Notes: a model not told the origin generated them from the sequence alone. Shown: positions 46,028-55,607, counted from the first letter of the stretch. The stretch: DNA of 64,000 bases from Exiguobacterium acetylicum DSM 20416 (GCF_000702605.1 NZ_JNIR01000001.1:1788501-1852500); one strand, 5' to 3'. Numbers and translations: made by a program.

Positions 46028-46052
46028 CCTTAACGGAATGGTCGGTTTTTTT
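46016..46052 (+). terminator. Terminator of rnhC
   Basis: CCGACCAT and ATGGTCGG pair around a 12-base loop, followed by seven T residues. The stem includes the rnhC stop codon. Confidence 0.85.
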
Positions 46053-47517
46053 AAACGACGGACTCCCCTTCAGACAGTCGTTCTAATTCCGCAAGAAGTA
46101 TGTGTTTTTCATTAAAAGGAATCGTTTTTGTACCGATTCGTTCTACCTCATCATGACCTTTCCCGACGATGACGATGCGTTTTCCTTCGTGCGCCAGATG
46201 CGCTGCTTGTACGAGCGCTTCGTGACGGGATGTATGGCACCCTACTAAATGTTCACGTGGAATATCGACGATTAGCTCTTCGATGATTTGATCCGGATTC
46301 TCTGTCCTCGCATCATGGACCGTTGCGATGATGTGTTCACAATATTTGCTTGCGATTCGCCCCATCTCTGCTCGTTTCGTTCGATCACGCTCTCCAGCTG
46401 CGCTTAAAACGACCGATAGCGACTCTCCGGAAGAAGTGAGTGCCTGTAAACATTTTTCTAGACCATCCGGTGTATGGGCATAATCGATATAAATCTCACA
46501 AGGTGCCCAGTCCAATCGTTCAAGTCGTCCTTTCGGCAATTCCAGTTCTGGAATATGACGAATCAACGTATAGAGATTGGCATCGCCTGCCCGCAATAAT
46601 CCCATCGCCGCCGCTAAATTCGCTGCATTGAATTCACCTAGTAAAGCTGTCGGCACACGCGTCGTCGTCTCATCGATGCGCACGTTAACAGTATCCGTCA
46701 GCCATTCGACTGCGATTTGTGATGTTCGGTGCGGTTGCGTCGTATACCAGATGACGGGTTGCAAAGGCGCAGCTTCTCGCATGACGCGACTCCAACCATC
46801 TTCTCGATTTAAGACGATGGTCCGACCATTTGACGCAGCGACTTGTTGAAACAATAAGGCTTTCGTCTTGGCGTAATCCTCCATTGAATGATGGTAATCC
46901 AAATGATCATGTGTCAGGTTCGTAAATGCTGCCGAGTGGAAGGAGACTCCCTCGACTCGACCTTCAGCTAATGCATGAGAAGACACTTCAATGATGCAAT
47001 CCGTCATGCCTTGTTCAACCATTTCATACAACAGTCGATGTAAGATGATGGCTTCAGGCGTCGTATTCGGCGTCTCAATGAGTTCCTCATCAATTCGTGC
47101 ACCGACCGTGCTGATCATGCCGGCTTTTATACCTGCTGCTCGAAAGAGATCATACGCCAATTTCGTCGTCGTCGTTTTTCCATTCGTTCCGGTTACACCG
47201 TAGACACGCATCTTTTGACTCGGTTGATCGTAAAAGCGATTCGCGACTTGACCTGCAAGTCGTTTCGTATCCGGCACAGTAATGACGGGAACCGGACAAT
47301 CCGGAAACGATCGTTCAGCTAAAATCGCCGCAGCTCCGTTTTTGATTGCCTGATTGATATAATCGTGACCATCAACAGTGTAGCCGTTGATACAGATGAA
47401 TAATCCGCCAGGTGTGATTTGTCTCGAATCTGTTGCGATATTCGTGATGAGTGGATTGATTGCTTCATTTATAGTGATTGGTAATAGTTCAGTCAGAAGC
47501 TTCGCTAGTCGATTCAT
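46051..47517 (-). CDS. murE: MurE-type UDP-MurNAc-tripeptide synthetase, divergent
   Basis: Adds the third amino acid of the peptidoglycan stem peptide. 488 residues: P-loop TGTNGKTTT (109-117), SSHAL, the probable carbamylated lysine K219 in KALLF, and the C-terminal ligase domain. The diaminopimelate motif DNPR reads HDAR (401-404) and the glycine-rich GCGGDRD reads SAAGERD, so the substrate is unlikely to be meso-diaminopimelate. L-lysine would fit the Lys-Gly wall reported for Exiguobacterium. It lies alone, away from any division cluster, on the opposite strand to rnhC and marR. It could be a second, specialised MurE paralog. Confidence 0.85.
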   Translation of the reverse strand: MNRLAKLLTELLPITINEAINPLITNIATDSRQITPGGLFICINGYTVDGHDYINQAIKNGAAAILAERSFPDCPVPVITVPDTKRLAGQVANRFYDQPSQKMRVYGVTGTNGKTTTTKLAYDLFRAAGIKAGMISTVGARIDEELIETPNTTPEAIILHRLLYEMVEQGMTDCIIEVSSHALAEGRVEGVSFHSAAFTNLTHDHLDYHHSMEDYAKTKALLFQQVAASNGRTIVLNREDGWSRVMREAAPLQPVIWYTTQPHRTSQIAVEWLTDTVNVRIDETTTRVPTALLGEFNAANLAAAMGLLRAGDANLYTLIRHIPELELPKGRLERLDWAPCEIYIDYAHTPDGLEKCLQALTSSGESLSVVLSAAGERDRTKRAEMGRIASKYCEHIIATVHDARTENPDQIIEELIVDIPREHLVGCHTSRHEALVQAAHLAHEGKRIVIVGKGHDEVERIGTKTIPFNEKHILLAELERLSEGESVV

Positions 47518-47743
47518 GATGTACTCTTCCCTTCTTGTCTCTTCTCTATGTCAAGATGATTTAGTCAACCGATCACATAAGCAGTCGTATCCATGGTTTC
47601 AAGTAAATCAAATACTCTTTTACGGAACATACCCGCTTTAATACCTGCTTAATCTTTTATCGTGCTAGAAAATAATTCACTTCAATGCATGAAATGAGCG
47701 TTTCTTCCCTTGCACCTCTTAATCAGCTTTGATACACTCTTAA

Positions 47744-47759
47744 AGTTAACTAGTTAACT
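47744..47759. promoter_or_regulatory. Palindromic operator before marR
   Basis: AGTTAACTAGTTAACT is a 16-base perfect palindrome directly before the AAAGGAG site of the MarR gene. A possible promoter, TTGCAC (47710-47715) and TACACT (47733-47738) with a 17-base spacer, places it just after the transcription start. It is the likely autoregulatory MarR site. The rest of the 257-base murE-marR gap shows no gene. Confidence 0.65.
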
Positions 47760-47774
47760 AAAAGGAGAAATAAA

Positions 47775-48203
47775 ATGCTCTACACACAAGAAGATGTTCT
47801 CGGACAATTATCAAAAGTCTCACGTCTCGTCAAACGAGAGATTGATGCTACTTTGCTTCCATACTCTTTACACACGGGTCAATGGGCACTAATAAAAGCA
47901 GTTGCATTACTACAACCTGTTTCACAAGTCCAATTGGCAGATTATCTAATCATTGAAAAACCAGCTGTGACAAAAACCGTCTCACGTCTTGAGACGCTTG
48001 GTTTCATCACTCGGATAAAAGAAGGACGAACACACTTTGTCTCATTGACACCTTTAGCCATCGAACGGTTCGACCAAATCGACGCTGCGGTTCAAGAAAC
48101 ACACCAACGATTACTTACCTCCTTCTCCCTTACCGATCAGCAACAGCTCGGTGAGTGGATGACGCACTTACTTACTCTACATCGACAGGAGGAATCCTTA
48201 TGA
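47775..48203 (+). CDS. MarR-family transcriptional regulator
   Basis: 142 residues with the winged helix-turn-helix of MarR: VSQVQLADYLIIEKPAVTKTVSRLETLGFITRIKEGRTHFVSLTP (recognition helix about 60-80, wing after 85), flanked by dimerisation helices. It overlaps the MFS transporter start by four bases (ATGA), so it probably represses that gene and itself and is released by a transported compound. Ligand unknown. AAAGGAG lies about eight bases before the start. Confidence 0.9.
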   Translation: MLYTQEDVLGQLSKVSRLVKREIDATLLPYSLHTGQWALIKAVALLQPVSQVQLADYLIIEKPAVTKTVSRLETLGFITRIKEGRTHFVSLTPLAIERFDQIDAAVQETHQRLLTSFSLTDQQQLGEWMTHLLTLHRQEESL

Positions 48204-49387
48204 CTGCTCGGTTATTCTCGCGTCATTACGTCATGACGCTGATCATTAATCTATTGCTCTTCATCACGTTTTATTTATTAAATGCGTCACTTCCTTTACT
48301 CGCTGCTAAACAGTTTCCAGTCTCCGCTTCAGCACTCGGGTGGATCGTGACGAGCTTCATTCTAGCAACCGTCTGTTCTCGTCCATTGATTGGTCACTGG
48401 TTGGATCGTTACGACTTAAAGCGCATCTTGATGATCTCTGCAAGTCTCTTTACAGTCATGAGTATCTGCTATATGCTTGTCCTACCTTTGGAATCATTTT
48501 TCTATCTAATCATCATCCGTATCATCCACGGATTTAGTTTCGGGATGTTATCTTCTTCGATCAGCCTCGCCGTCACGACACTGATTCCAAAAACACGTCA
48601 AGGCGAAGGGATGGGGTATTTCGTCCTGTCGATGAACTTGGCATCCGTCCTTGGTCCTGTCATCGGTCTTGCCTTTATTCAAGAAAAAGCATTCGTTCTG
48701 TACTTCGTGACAGTTGCTGCCCTAGCAGTCATCGCCTTGTTGTTCATGATGCGTCTACCGCTGACGAGCCAACATGTTCCAAGTACTTCCGCGTTTCGTC
48801 TAAGCCAATCTCTCTTCTTATCACGTCCGCTTTTGTTGGTCGCGACTCTTTTGGCAGGCGTTGCGATTTCTAGTACATCCGCCTTCATCTCACTGTATAC
48901 GGACTCGATTGGACATATCGCATATGCTTCTTATTTTTATGCGTTAGTCGCTCTCGGAATGGTCGGGATTCGACCAATTGCCGGAAAATTGTTTGATCAG
49001 CGAGGGGCTGCATTCGTGCTGTTGCCGTCTTATGCCCTTTATATGATTGGCTTTGTCATTCTCGGCATGTATCCTTCGTTTGCTGGTTTATTGACTGCTG
49101 CCATCATCATTGGTATCGGTTCTGCTTCCATCTTCCCGGGACTTCAAACTGTCCTCTTGAACTTCGCGCCGCCCGCACAGAAAGGAAAAGCCATCTCGAC
49201 CTTTTTCCTTGCTTACGACACAGGCTTTGGAATCGGTGCCTTGATTCTCGCCACAGTCGCAAGCGGCATCGGCTATTCTAATATGTTCTTATCCTGTAGT
49301 CTGATCGTTCTCGTAAGTGGTCTACTGTATTTCACCTTTACGAAACGAAAAGCTGCGTCATCTGAAACAGAAGAACTTGCTTCTTAA
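48200..49387 (+). CDS. MFS transporter (probable drug efflux)
   Basis: 395 residues with about twelve membrane segments. It carries the inter-helix-2/3 motif GHWLDRYDLKRILM (loop motif A of the DHA1 family) and a matching internal loop GKLFDQRGAAF in the second half. GGAGG lies before the ATG at 48200, which overlaps the marR stop. The pairing with a MarR repressor suggests multidrug or toxic-compound export. Substrate unknown. Confidence 0.88.
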   Translation: MTARLFSRHYVMTLIINLLLFITFYLLNASLPLLAAKQFPVSASALGWIVTSFILATVCSRPLIGHWLDRYDLKRILMISASLFTVMSICYMLVLPLESFFYLIIIRIIHGFSFGMLSSSISLAVTTLIPKTRQGEGMGYFVLSMNLASVLGPVIGLAFIQEKAFVLYFVTVAALAVIALLFMMRLPLTSQHVPSTSAFRLSQSLFLSRPLLLVATLLAGVAISSTSAFISLYTDSIGHIAYASYFYALVALGMVGIRPIAGKLFDQRGAAFVLLPSYALYMIGFVILGMYPSFAGLLTAAIIIGIGSASIFPGLQTVLLNFAPPAQKGKAISTFFLAYDTGFGIGALILATVASGIGYSNMFLSCSLIVLVSGLLYFTFTKRKAASSETEELAS

Positions 49388-49404
49388 ATCTATCCCATTA
49401 AACG

Positions 49405-49446
49405 AAAACAGCCGCCTTCCTTTGAAAGGAAAGCGGCTGTTTGTTT
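49405..49446. terminator. Bidirectional terminator between the MFS gene and pheT
   Basis: AAACAGCCGCCTTCCTTT and AAAGGAAAGCGGCTGTTT pair with T-rich tails in both directions. Confidence 0.9.
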
Positions 49447-49453
49447 ATCCTGA

Positions 49454-51850
49454 TTATGCGCGAAGTTCCGCATTAAACGTTTCTTTCACTGCATCAACGA
49501 CTCGCTGTTGCGCTGTCGTGATTTCTTCATCGACTAACGTCCGTTCTTTGTTTTGATAACGGAGGGAGAAAGCAAATGATTTTTCATTCTCTCCGACGTT
49601 CTCACCCGTATAGACATCGAACAATTCGATCGTCTGTAGAAGTGGACCGGCTGCTTCCGTCATGACATCAACGATTGCTTGTGCTGGCACTGAACGTTCG
49701 ACGACGATTGCTAAGTCTCGTGTCATCGATGGGAAACGTGAAATTTCCGAATAGACCTGCTCTTCCTTCGAACGCAGTACCATCGCCTCTAATTCAAAGA
49801 CGTACACTTCTTTTAGACCATACTGTTCTTTTGACAGACCAGGATGGACTTGACCGACGAATCCGATCGCTTCTCCGTCAAGCAGAATGCGTGCCGTCCG
49901 TCCTGGGTGCATCGATGGAATGTTCGCTGCCTCGAACGTCAACGTGACACCGGCTGCAGATCCGAGTGTCTCGACGATTCCTTTCATGACGAAGAAATCC
50001 GTTTTGACAAGTGTTCCGTGCGCCCGGTGTTGTTCTGACACACCGACTGCGACACCACCGATCATTTCTTGTTCGATCGGGAGTGTTTCAAGTGACGCAT
50101 CCCGTTGCAGATAAACACTGCCGAGTTCATAAAACGCAACGTCGGCATGCTGTCGTGCGACGTTATGCTGCGCGACTTCAAGGAGTCCCGGAATGAGTGA
50201 CGTCCGCAGTGTCGAACGGGCTTCACTGATTGGCATCGCCAGTTTGACCGGATGCAAATCTTCCCGTTCATTAAATTGCATCGCGCGTTGTTCGCTCGTC
50301 AATGAATACGTGATCGCTTGTGAAAGACCCGCTCCCTGCAATGTCCGGCGTAAATGACGACGGTGTATGTTCCGTTTCGGTAAAAAACCACGGCTCGCTT
50401 CAGACGGTAAGCTTGAAGTCAGGGCATCATATCCATAGAGACGTGCCACTTCTTCTGCTAAATCAGCTGGGATTTTCAAGTCTTGGCGGCGAGTCGGTAC
50501 GCTGACCGTCAAGGCATCACCCGACAATTCAACACCGAGACCAAGACGTTCGAGTAACGTTTGCATGACCGTTCCTTCGATTTCCATACCAAGACGATGA
50601 TTGATGTATGAGACACTTGCTTCAATCAAATGATCGTCAAGCTCGAGCGTTCCGGCTTGAGCGACACCCGCTTGAACCGTTCCACCCGAGAGTTCAGCAA
50701 TCAAAGCTGCTGCCCGATCGAGTGCTAACAAGACACGACGTGGATCAACACCTTTTTCGAAACGGGCACTTGAGTCAGAACGAAGTCCAAGAACACGGCT
50801 CGTCTTCCGAACGGAAATCGGTGCGAAGTAAGCTGATTCTAAAATGATCGATGTCGTGTTCCCGTCAACTTCGGTATTCGCTCCACCCATGACACCAGCA
50901 AGTGCGACCGGGCGTTCCCCGTCTGTGATGACGAGCATCGAAGAATCGAGCGTCCGTTCGACTTCATCTAGCGTCGTGAACGACTCCCCTGCGCGCGCTT
51001 GACGCACGACGATCCGTTTTCCGAGTTTTTCGGCATCAAATGAATGAAGCGGTTGACCTGTCTCGAGTAAAACGAAGTTCGTAACGTCGACGACGTTGTT
51101 GATCGGACGAATGCCGTTCGCGATCAAACGGTTTTTTAACCAAGTCGGTGATTCTTGAATCGTCACGCCTTGAATTTCTCGTGCCGCGTAGAACGGGCAG
51201 TCCTCTGAATCAAGCGTCACGTCGACTGCCGTCGCAGTTTCTGCTTCTTTGACTTCAACGACCGGGAAAGTCGGTGTCGTATCATAAAGCGCCGCCACTT
51301 CGTGTGCGACACCATACATACTGAGGCAGTCCGAACGGTTCGGCGTTAACCCAAGTTCGAGGATTTCATCGCGTAGACCGAGTAACTCCAAGACGTCTTG
51401 TCCTGGTGTGACTGGTTCACGGAACGTATGAATCCCGTCCTGCTCATCTTCTCGGATATATTTCTTTTCGAATCCGAGTTCTTCGAGTGAACAGATCATC
51501 CCTTCTGAGACGACACCGCGCAATTTGGCACGTTTAATTTTAATACCTGGTAAGCGAGCTCCGACACGTGCGACGATGACATCTTGTCCAGCTTCGACGT
51601 TCGGTGCACCACACACGATTTGAACCGGTTCGTCTTGTCCGATGTCGACCGTCGTGACGTTCAATTTATCTGCTTCTGGATGTTTTTCTTTCGTTAACAC
51701 ACGTCCGACGACGATATTGTTCAACGCTTCATCCCGGACATCGACGCCTTCGACTTCGATCCCGCTCTTTGTAATCAAATCAGCCAAATCTTGTCCTGAC
51801 GTGTGACTGACATCCACATATTCGTTCAACCATTGTTTTGAGACTAACAT
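49454..51850 (-). CDS. pheT: Phenylalanyl-tRNA synthetase beta subunit
   Basis: Forms the alpha2-beta2 enzyme with PheS. 798 residues: an N-terminal EMAP-like tRNA-binding domain (ADKLNVTTVDIGQDEPVQIVCG), B3/B4 editing domain, B5 DNA-binding-like domain, core (LLEVAQHNVARQ), and C-terminal FDX-ACB anticodon domain (SRFPSMTRDLAIVVE, LFDVYTG, FSLRYQNKERTL). Twelve bases follow pheS. Expression is under the pheS T-box. Confidence 0.98.
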   Translation of the reverse strand: MLVSKQWLNEYVDVSHTSGQDLADLITKSGIEVEGVDVRDEALNNIVVGRVLTKEKHPEADKLNVTTVDIGQDEPVQIVCGAPNVEAGQDVIVARVGARLPGIKIKRAKLRGVVSEGMICSLEELGFEKKYIREDEQDGIHTFREPVTPGQDVLELLGLRDEILELGLTPNRSDCLSMYGVAHEVAALYDTTPTFPVVEVKEAETATAVDVTLDSEDCPFYAAREIQGVTIQESPTWLKNRLIANGIRPINNVVDVTNFVLLETGQPLHSFDAEKLGKRIVVRQARAGESFTTLDEVERTLDSSMLVITDGERPVALAGVMGGANTEVDGNTTSIILESAYFAPISVRKTSRVLGLRSDSSARFEKGVDPRRVLLALDRAAALIAELSGGTVQAGVAQAGTLELDDHLIEASVSYINHRLGMEIEGTVMQTLLERLGLGVELSGDALTVSVPTRRQDLKIPADLAEEVARLYGYDALTSSLPSEASRGFLPKRNIHRRHLRRTLQGAGLSQAITYSLTSEQRAMQFNEREDLHPVKLAMPISEARSTLRTSLIPGLLEVAQHNVARQHADVAFYELGSVYLQRDASLETLPIEQEMIGGVAVGVSEQHRAHGTLVKTDFFVMKGIVETLGSAAGVTLTFEAANIPSMHPGRTARILLDGEAIGFVGQVHPGLSKEQYGLKEVYVFELEAMVLRSKEEQVYSEISRFPSMTRDLAIVVERSVPAQAIVDVMTEAAGPLLQTIELFDVYTGENVGENEKSFAFSLRYQNKERTLVDEEITTAQQRVVDAVKETFNAELRA

Positions 51851-51862
51851 CTGCGTTCCCCC

Positions 51863-52885
51863 TTAAAACTGTTCGCTGAAGCGAACGTCATTCGTATAGA
51901 AGTGGCGAATATCATCGACACCGTATTTCAACATGGCAATCCGTTCGATACCCATTCCGAATGCGAATCCTGACATTTTCGTGCTATCATATTCAGCCAT
52001 TTCAAGAACGTGAGGATGGACCATTCCCGCACCCAGAATTTCAATCCAACCCGTCTGTTTACAGATATTGCATCCTTTACCGCCACATTTGAAACACGAG
52101 ACGTCGACTTCGACGGACGGCTCTGTGAATGGGAAGAAACTTGGGCGTAAGCGGACTTCACGTGCTTCACCGAACATCTGCTTCGCGAAGGCTTCAAGCG
52201 TTCCTTTTAAGTCTGCCATCGAAATCGATTCTCCGACGACGAGTCCTTCGACTTGCATGAATTGGTGCGAGTGCGTCGCATCATCTTCGTCTCGACGATA
52301 GACTTTACCTGGGCAGAGAATGCGGATCGGTTCACCTTTAGAAGCGAGCATCGTCCGTGCTTGGACCGGTGACGTATGCGTTCGCATCAAAATTTCTTCC
52401 GTGATGTAGAATGAATCTTGCATATCGCGTGCTGGGTGATCCTTCGGTAAATTCAACATCTCGAAGTTGAAGAGATCTTGCTCGACTTCTGGTCCTTCGG
52501 CAATCGTGTAACCGAGTCCGACGAAGATGTCTTCGATCTCATCCGTCACTTGTTGCAAGAGGTGCGCATGACCGACCTTTTTCGGTCGTCCTGGTAACGT
52601 GACGTCAATTGCTTCCGCTGCCAGTTTCGCATCCATTTCTTGTTGTTTGACAGCTGTCAGACGTTGTTCCAATTGCTCTTGGATCGCTTGACGGACCGTA
52701 TTTGCGATCTCACCGACGACTGGTCGTTCTTCCGCTGATAACTTTCCCATTCCTCGTAATACTTCTGTGATTGGCCCCTTTTTTCCGAGATACTTGACTC
52801 GGACATCATTGAGTTCTTTTTGTGTCGTTGCCTGATCGACTAATGTCAACGCTTCATCGCGTAATGCTTCTAATTGCTCGCGCAT
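51863..52885 (-). CDS. pheS: Phenylalanyl-tRNA synthetase alpha subunit
   Basis: 340 residues: N-terminal coiled-coil (1-85) and class II catalytic core with [12 protein letters not shown], motif 2 [19 protein letters not shown]-like region, and motif 3 [17 protein letters not shown]. The cysteine cluster [17 protein letters not shown] is usual in Bacillales PheS. The start [13 protein letters not shown] follows AAAGGAG. The 39 codons further upstream lie in the T-box and are not translated. Confidence 0.98.
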   Translation of the reverse strand: MREQLEALRDEALTLVDQATTQKELNDVRVKYLGKKGPITEVLRGMGKLSAEERPVVGEIANTVRQAIQEQLEQRLTAVKQQEMDAKLAAEAIDVTLPGRPKKVGHAHLLQQVTDEIEDIFVGLGYTIAEGPEVEQDLFNFEMLNLPKDHPARDMQDSFYITEEILMRTHTSPVQARTMLASKGEPIRILCPGKVYRRDEDDATHSHQFMQVEGLVVGESISMADLKGTLEAFAKQMFGEAREVRLRPSFFPFTEPSVEVDVSCFKCGGKGCNICKQTGWIEILGAGMVHPHVLEMAEYDSTKMSGFAFGMGIERIAMLKYGVDDIRHFYTNDVRFSEQF

Positions 52886-52912
52886 CTTTCCCACTCCTTT
52901 AGTTGAAGATAT

Positions 52913-53162
52913 AAAAAAACGTCCCTCCGGCAAATGCCGAAGGGACGATGTAAACACCGTGGTACCACCCTTGTTTGACTTTTCAATCGAAAAGTCCTCC
53001 AATCGCGCGATAACGGGCGCATCCCGTCACGATCTCTCGTGCGACTCCGGAGTGAATTCGGTTAGCAGATTCACGAAGCAGTTTTCAGTCTACGACCGCT
53101 TCTCCCTGATTGAATCGTTCCCTAACGTACTCTGTTCCATCAACGTCCATGATATATTCCTG
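52913..53162 (-). ncRNA. T-box leader of pheST (phenylalanine specifier)
   Basis: Conserved core GGGTGGTACCACGG (complement 52957-52970) is followed by the terminator CGTCCCTTCGGC/GCCGGAGGGACG (52920-52947) and seven T residues. In Stem I, GAATTCACTCC carries TTC (complement 53054-53056), the expected Phe specifier, in the same context as GTC in the valS leader. This explains the 308-base gap. Confidence 0.93.
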
Positions 53163-53168
53163 ATGTTC

Positions 53169-53197
53169 ACTTTAGCATGAACGCCTGTCGGTTTCAA
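53169..53197 (-). promoter_or_regulatory. Sigma-A-type promoter of pheST
   Basis: TTGAAA (53192-53197) and TAAAGT (53169-53174) on the minus strand with a 17-base spacer. The -35 overlaps the stop codon of the upstream RNA methyltransferase gene. Confidence 0.55.
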
Positions 53198-53946
53198 TCC
53201 ACGCTTGCAAAATGATAGAGCAAAATACCAGCCGCTACTGCTGCATTCAGCGACTCTGCTTTACCACGAATCGGAATGTAGGCACGCTCATCACAGTACG
53301 AGAGCAACTCTGGCGCAACGCCTTGTGCTTCATTCCCGATGATTAAACCGAGTGCGTCCATCGGTGCGATCCCTTGATAAGACGTCGCCCCTTCTAACGC
53401 CGTTCCGATTACCGCAATTCCTTGCTCGTGCAAGGCATTGACTGCCTCTTCGAGCGGCATGGAGATAACAGGTAGGTGGAATAGCGATCCTTGCGTCGCA
53501 CGGATGACTTTTCCGTTATAGACGTCAACTGTTCCCGGTCCGACGACGACACCATCGAATCCAGCTGCGTCAGCTGTCCGAATCATCGTTCCGACGTTCC
53601 CTGGATCTTGCAGACGATCGAGGAGCAGATAGCGTCCTCGCTCTAATTGTGCCGAAGCTTGTTTCATCTCACAGACAGCGAAAATGCCTTGCGACGTTTC
53701 CGTCTCAGCCAATACTTTGATGACGGCATCATCGATCGTAAAGACATCGGCATTTCGTTTCCAAGAACCGGGTACTTGGTACGATTCACGCACGATCAAT
53801 TCCTTGACGATTCCGGCGCGAACAGCTTCTTCAATCAGATGTTCTCCCTCAATCAAAAAGCGATTCGTCTGCAGACGTCCTTTTTTCGTTAAGAGTTTTT
53901 TCCATTGTTTAACGATTTCGTTCTTTGCTGATGCGATGTGCTTCAT
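53194..53946 (-). CDS. TrmH/SpoU-family RNA 2'-O-methyltransferase
   Basis: 250 residues with an N-terminal substrate-binding domain (RFLIEGEHLIEEAVRAG) and the SPOUT knot: DRLQDPGNVGTMIRTADAAGF (motif 1), IIGNEAQGVAPEL (motif 2) and IPIRGKAESLNAAVAAGILLY (motif 3). It matches B. subtilis YsgA in family and in location before pheS. The target nucleotide in tRNA or rRNA is not known. The start MKHIASAKNE is ten bases after GAGGGG, which overlaps the end of the peptidase gene. Confidence 0.92.
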   Translation of the reverse strand: MKHIASAKNEIVKQWKKLLTKKGRLQTNRFLIEGEHLIEEAVRAGIVKELIVRESYQVPGSWKRNADVFTIDDAVIKVLAETETSQGIFAVCEMKQASAQLERGRYLLLDRLQDPGNVGTMIRTADAAGFDGVVVGPGTVDVYNGKVIRATQGSLFHLPVISMPLEEAVNALHEQGIAVIGTALEGATSYQGIAPMDALGLIIGNEAQGVAPELLSYCDERAYIPIRGKAESLNAAVAAGILLYHFASVD

Positions 53947-53953
53947 TGTTTTA

Positions 53954-55036
53954 TTACCCCTCGTAGATCGCTTGGACAGTCTCCGCATCTAAACGTTTTG
54001 TCACAGCAACGACTAAATCGACGGCTGCTTCGAAATCGGCTTTATGCATGATTGAGACGTTCGTGTGCAGGTAACGGATCGGTACAGTCAATGCAAGTGA
54101 TGGAACACCTGTATTCGATAAGTGGAACTTCGCTGCATCCGTTCCGCCACCTGGTGTTAAGTCCAGTTGATACTTGATATTTTCTTCTGTTGCAACTTTC
54201 GTCACGAAATCAATCAATCCGCGATGTGCGATCATCGTTGCATCGAACATGATGACTTGAACGCCTTCACCTAATTTCGACAATGCTTCACGATCGGTCA
54301 TCCCTGGCGTGTCACCCGGGATACCTGTATCGACAGCAAAGGCGATTGATGGTTTGAGCAAGTGTGCGACAGTTTGAGCCCCACGTAACCCGACTTCTTC
54401 CTGAACAGTCGCTCCTGCGAAAATCGTGTTCGGATGACCGTCTGCTTTTAAGCGTTTGATTGCTTCGATTGCGATGGCACAACCAATCCGGTTGTCCCAC
54501 GCTTTTGCCATCAAGAAGTTCTCATTTTTCATCACAGTAAATTCGCAATGTGGAACGACCGTATCACCCGGACGAATTCCCCAACCGTCGACTTCTTCTT
54601 TTGATGAAGCACCGATATCGATGAACATATCTTTAATGTCGACCGGCTTATTGCGCGCTTCCGGTGGTAAAACATGAGGTGGTTTTGCACCGATTACACC
54701 TGGAATGACTTCACCAGATGACGTTACAATGTTCATACGCTGTGCCAAGAGGACTTGACCCCACCAACCGCCGAGTGGTTGGAAACGAAGGAATCCTTTT
54801 TCATCGATCTTCGTGACCATGAATCCGACTTCATCCATGTGACCAGCAATCAATACACGTGGTGCATCTTCGCCTGCGCCTTTATGTTCAGCAAACAGAC
54901 TACCGAGACCATCTTGGTGGAATGCTTCTGCATGAGGTTCTAAATATTCACGCATGAGGCTCCGGACTTCTTTTTCGTTTCCCGGTACACCTGTTGCGTC
55001 CGTGAGACGTTTTAGCATATGTAATTGTTCGTTCAT
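53954..55036 (-). CDS. M42 family aminopeptidase (YsdC-like)
   Basis: 360 residues. All metal and catalytic motifs of the tetrahedral M42 metallopeptidases are visible: AGHMDEVGFMV, KAWDNRIGCAIAIEA, VQEEVGLRGAQ, VDTGIPGD and PIRYLHTNVSI. Relatives are cytosolic dodecameric aminopeptidases, sometimes annotated as endoglucanase or deblocking enzymes. AAGGAGG precedes the start. The upstream dUTPase frame ends 89 bases inside this gene. Confidence 0.95.
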   Translation of the reverse strand: MNEQLHMLKRLTDATGVPGNEKEVRSLMREYLEPHAEAFHQDGLGSLFAEHKGAGEDAPRVLIAGHMDEVGFMVTKIDEKGFLRFQPLGGWWGQVLLAQRMNIVTSSGEVIPGVIGAKPPHVLPPEARNKPVDIKDMFIDIGASSKEEVDGWGIRPGDTVVPHCEFTVMKNENFLMAKAWDNRIGCAIAIEAIKRLKADGHPNTIFAGATVQEEVGLRGAQTVAHLLKPSIAFAVDTGIPGDTPGMTDREALSKLGEGVQVIMFDATMIAHRGLIDFVTKVATEENIKYQLDLTPGGGTDAAKFHLSNTGVPSLALTVPIRYLHTNVSIMHKADFEAAVDLVVAVTKRLDAETVQAIYEG

Positions 55037-55532
55037 CTGATTTCCTCCTTAAGTAACCGTTGTCTTGTCGCACATGGTTTGCTTCATTTTTAGAAATGTA
55101 AGCCTTGAAAATCATATCCTGTGTAAAGCCTAGTGTAGCACCTAATGCAAGGTATGCACCAATCAGAACGTCATAACTTTGTTCCGTCCGCGAAATCGCA
55201 AAGACGTTCGTTTTGTTATAGACATCTAAAAAAGCATCCGTTGCTGTCAAATAGAAGTCACCTTCTGTAAAATGACTTTTCTTGTACTCAAGCGCTAGAC
55301 CTAGTGAGAGTAGAAAATGGACGCCATCGACATATTCCTCAAGAATTGTGACTTGAGCGGATGGTCCCTTCTTCGACCAGAACTTAAAGCAACGTGTCTC
55401 GTTCGCAAGTTCACCGAGTTCGACCAATAAGGCGAGTAAACGCTCGTCGAATTGATTGCCTGTCAATTGATGTTCTGACTGAATCCGTTTATCCAACTGT
55501 TCTTGCATCTCAAAAAGTGTCAACCAATCCAT
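54948..55532 (-). CDS. Dimeric dUTPase (all-alpha NTP pyrophosphatase), C-terminally extended
   Basis: 194 residues. The all-alpha dUTPase pattern is clear: LLALLVELGELANETRCFKFW and TILEEYVDGVHFLLSLG provide the acidic Mg-binding residues, and KNEANHVRQDNGY is the usual C-terminus. It should hydrolyse dUTP to dUMP. After that point the frame continues about 30 residues (LRRKSDER onward, basic) and stops 89 bases inside the M42 peptidase. Dropping one T in TACTTAAGGAGG would give TAC TAA, a stop right after the usual end, so a one-base insertion is likely. GAAGGAG lies before the start. Confidence 0.85.
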   Translation of the reverse strand: MDWLTLFEMQEQLDKRIQSEHQLTGNQFDERLLALLVELGELANETRCFKFWSKKGPSAQVTILEEYVDGVHFLLSLGLALEYKKSHFTEGDFYLTATDAFLDVYNKTNVFAISRTEQSYDVLIGAYLALGATLGFTQDMIFKAYISKNEANHVRQDNGYLRRKSDERTITYAKTSHGRNRCTGKRKRSPEPHA

Positions 55533-55607
55533 CTTTAATTCTCCTTCTATCTAAAAAAATCATATGACCGTCTCATCGACGTGCCTTCTTATTTTATCAT
55601 TAAATCG

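Noticed and set aside
51864-53002. 39-codon upstream extension of pheS
   Set aside because: It would translate through the T-box terminator and antiterminator. AAAGGAG before MREQLEA sets the start.
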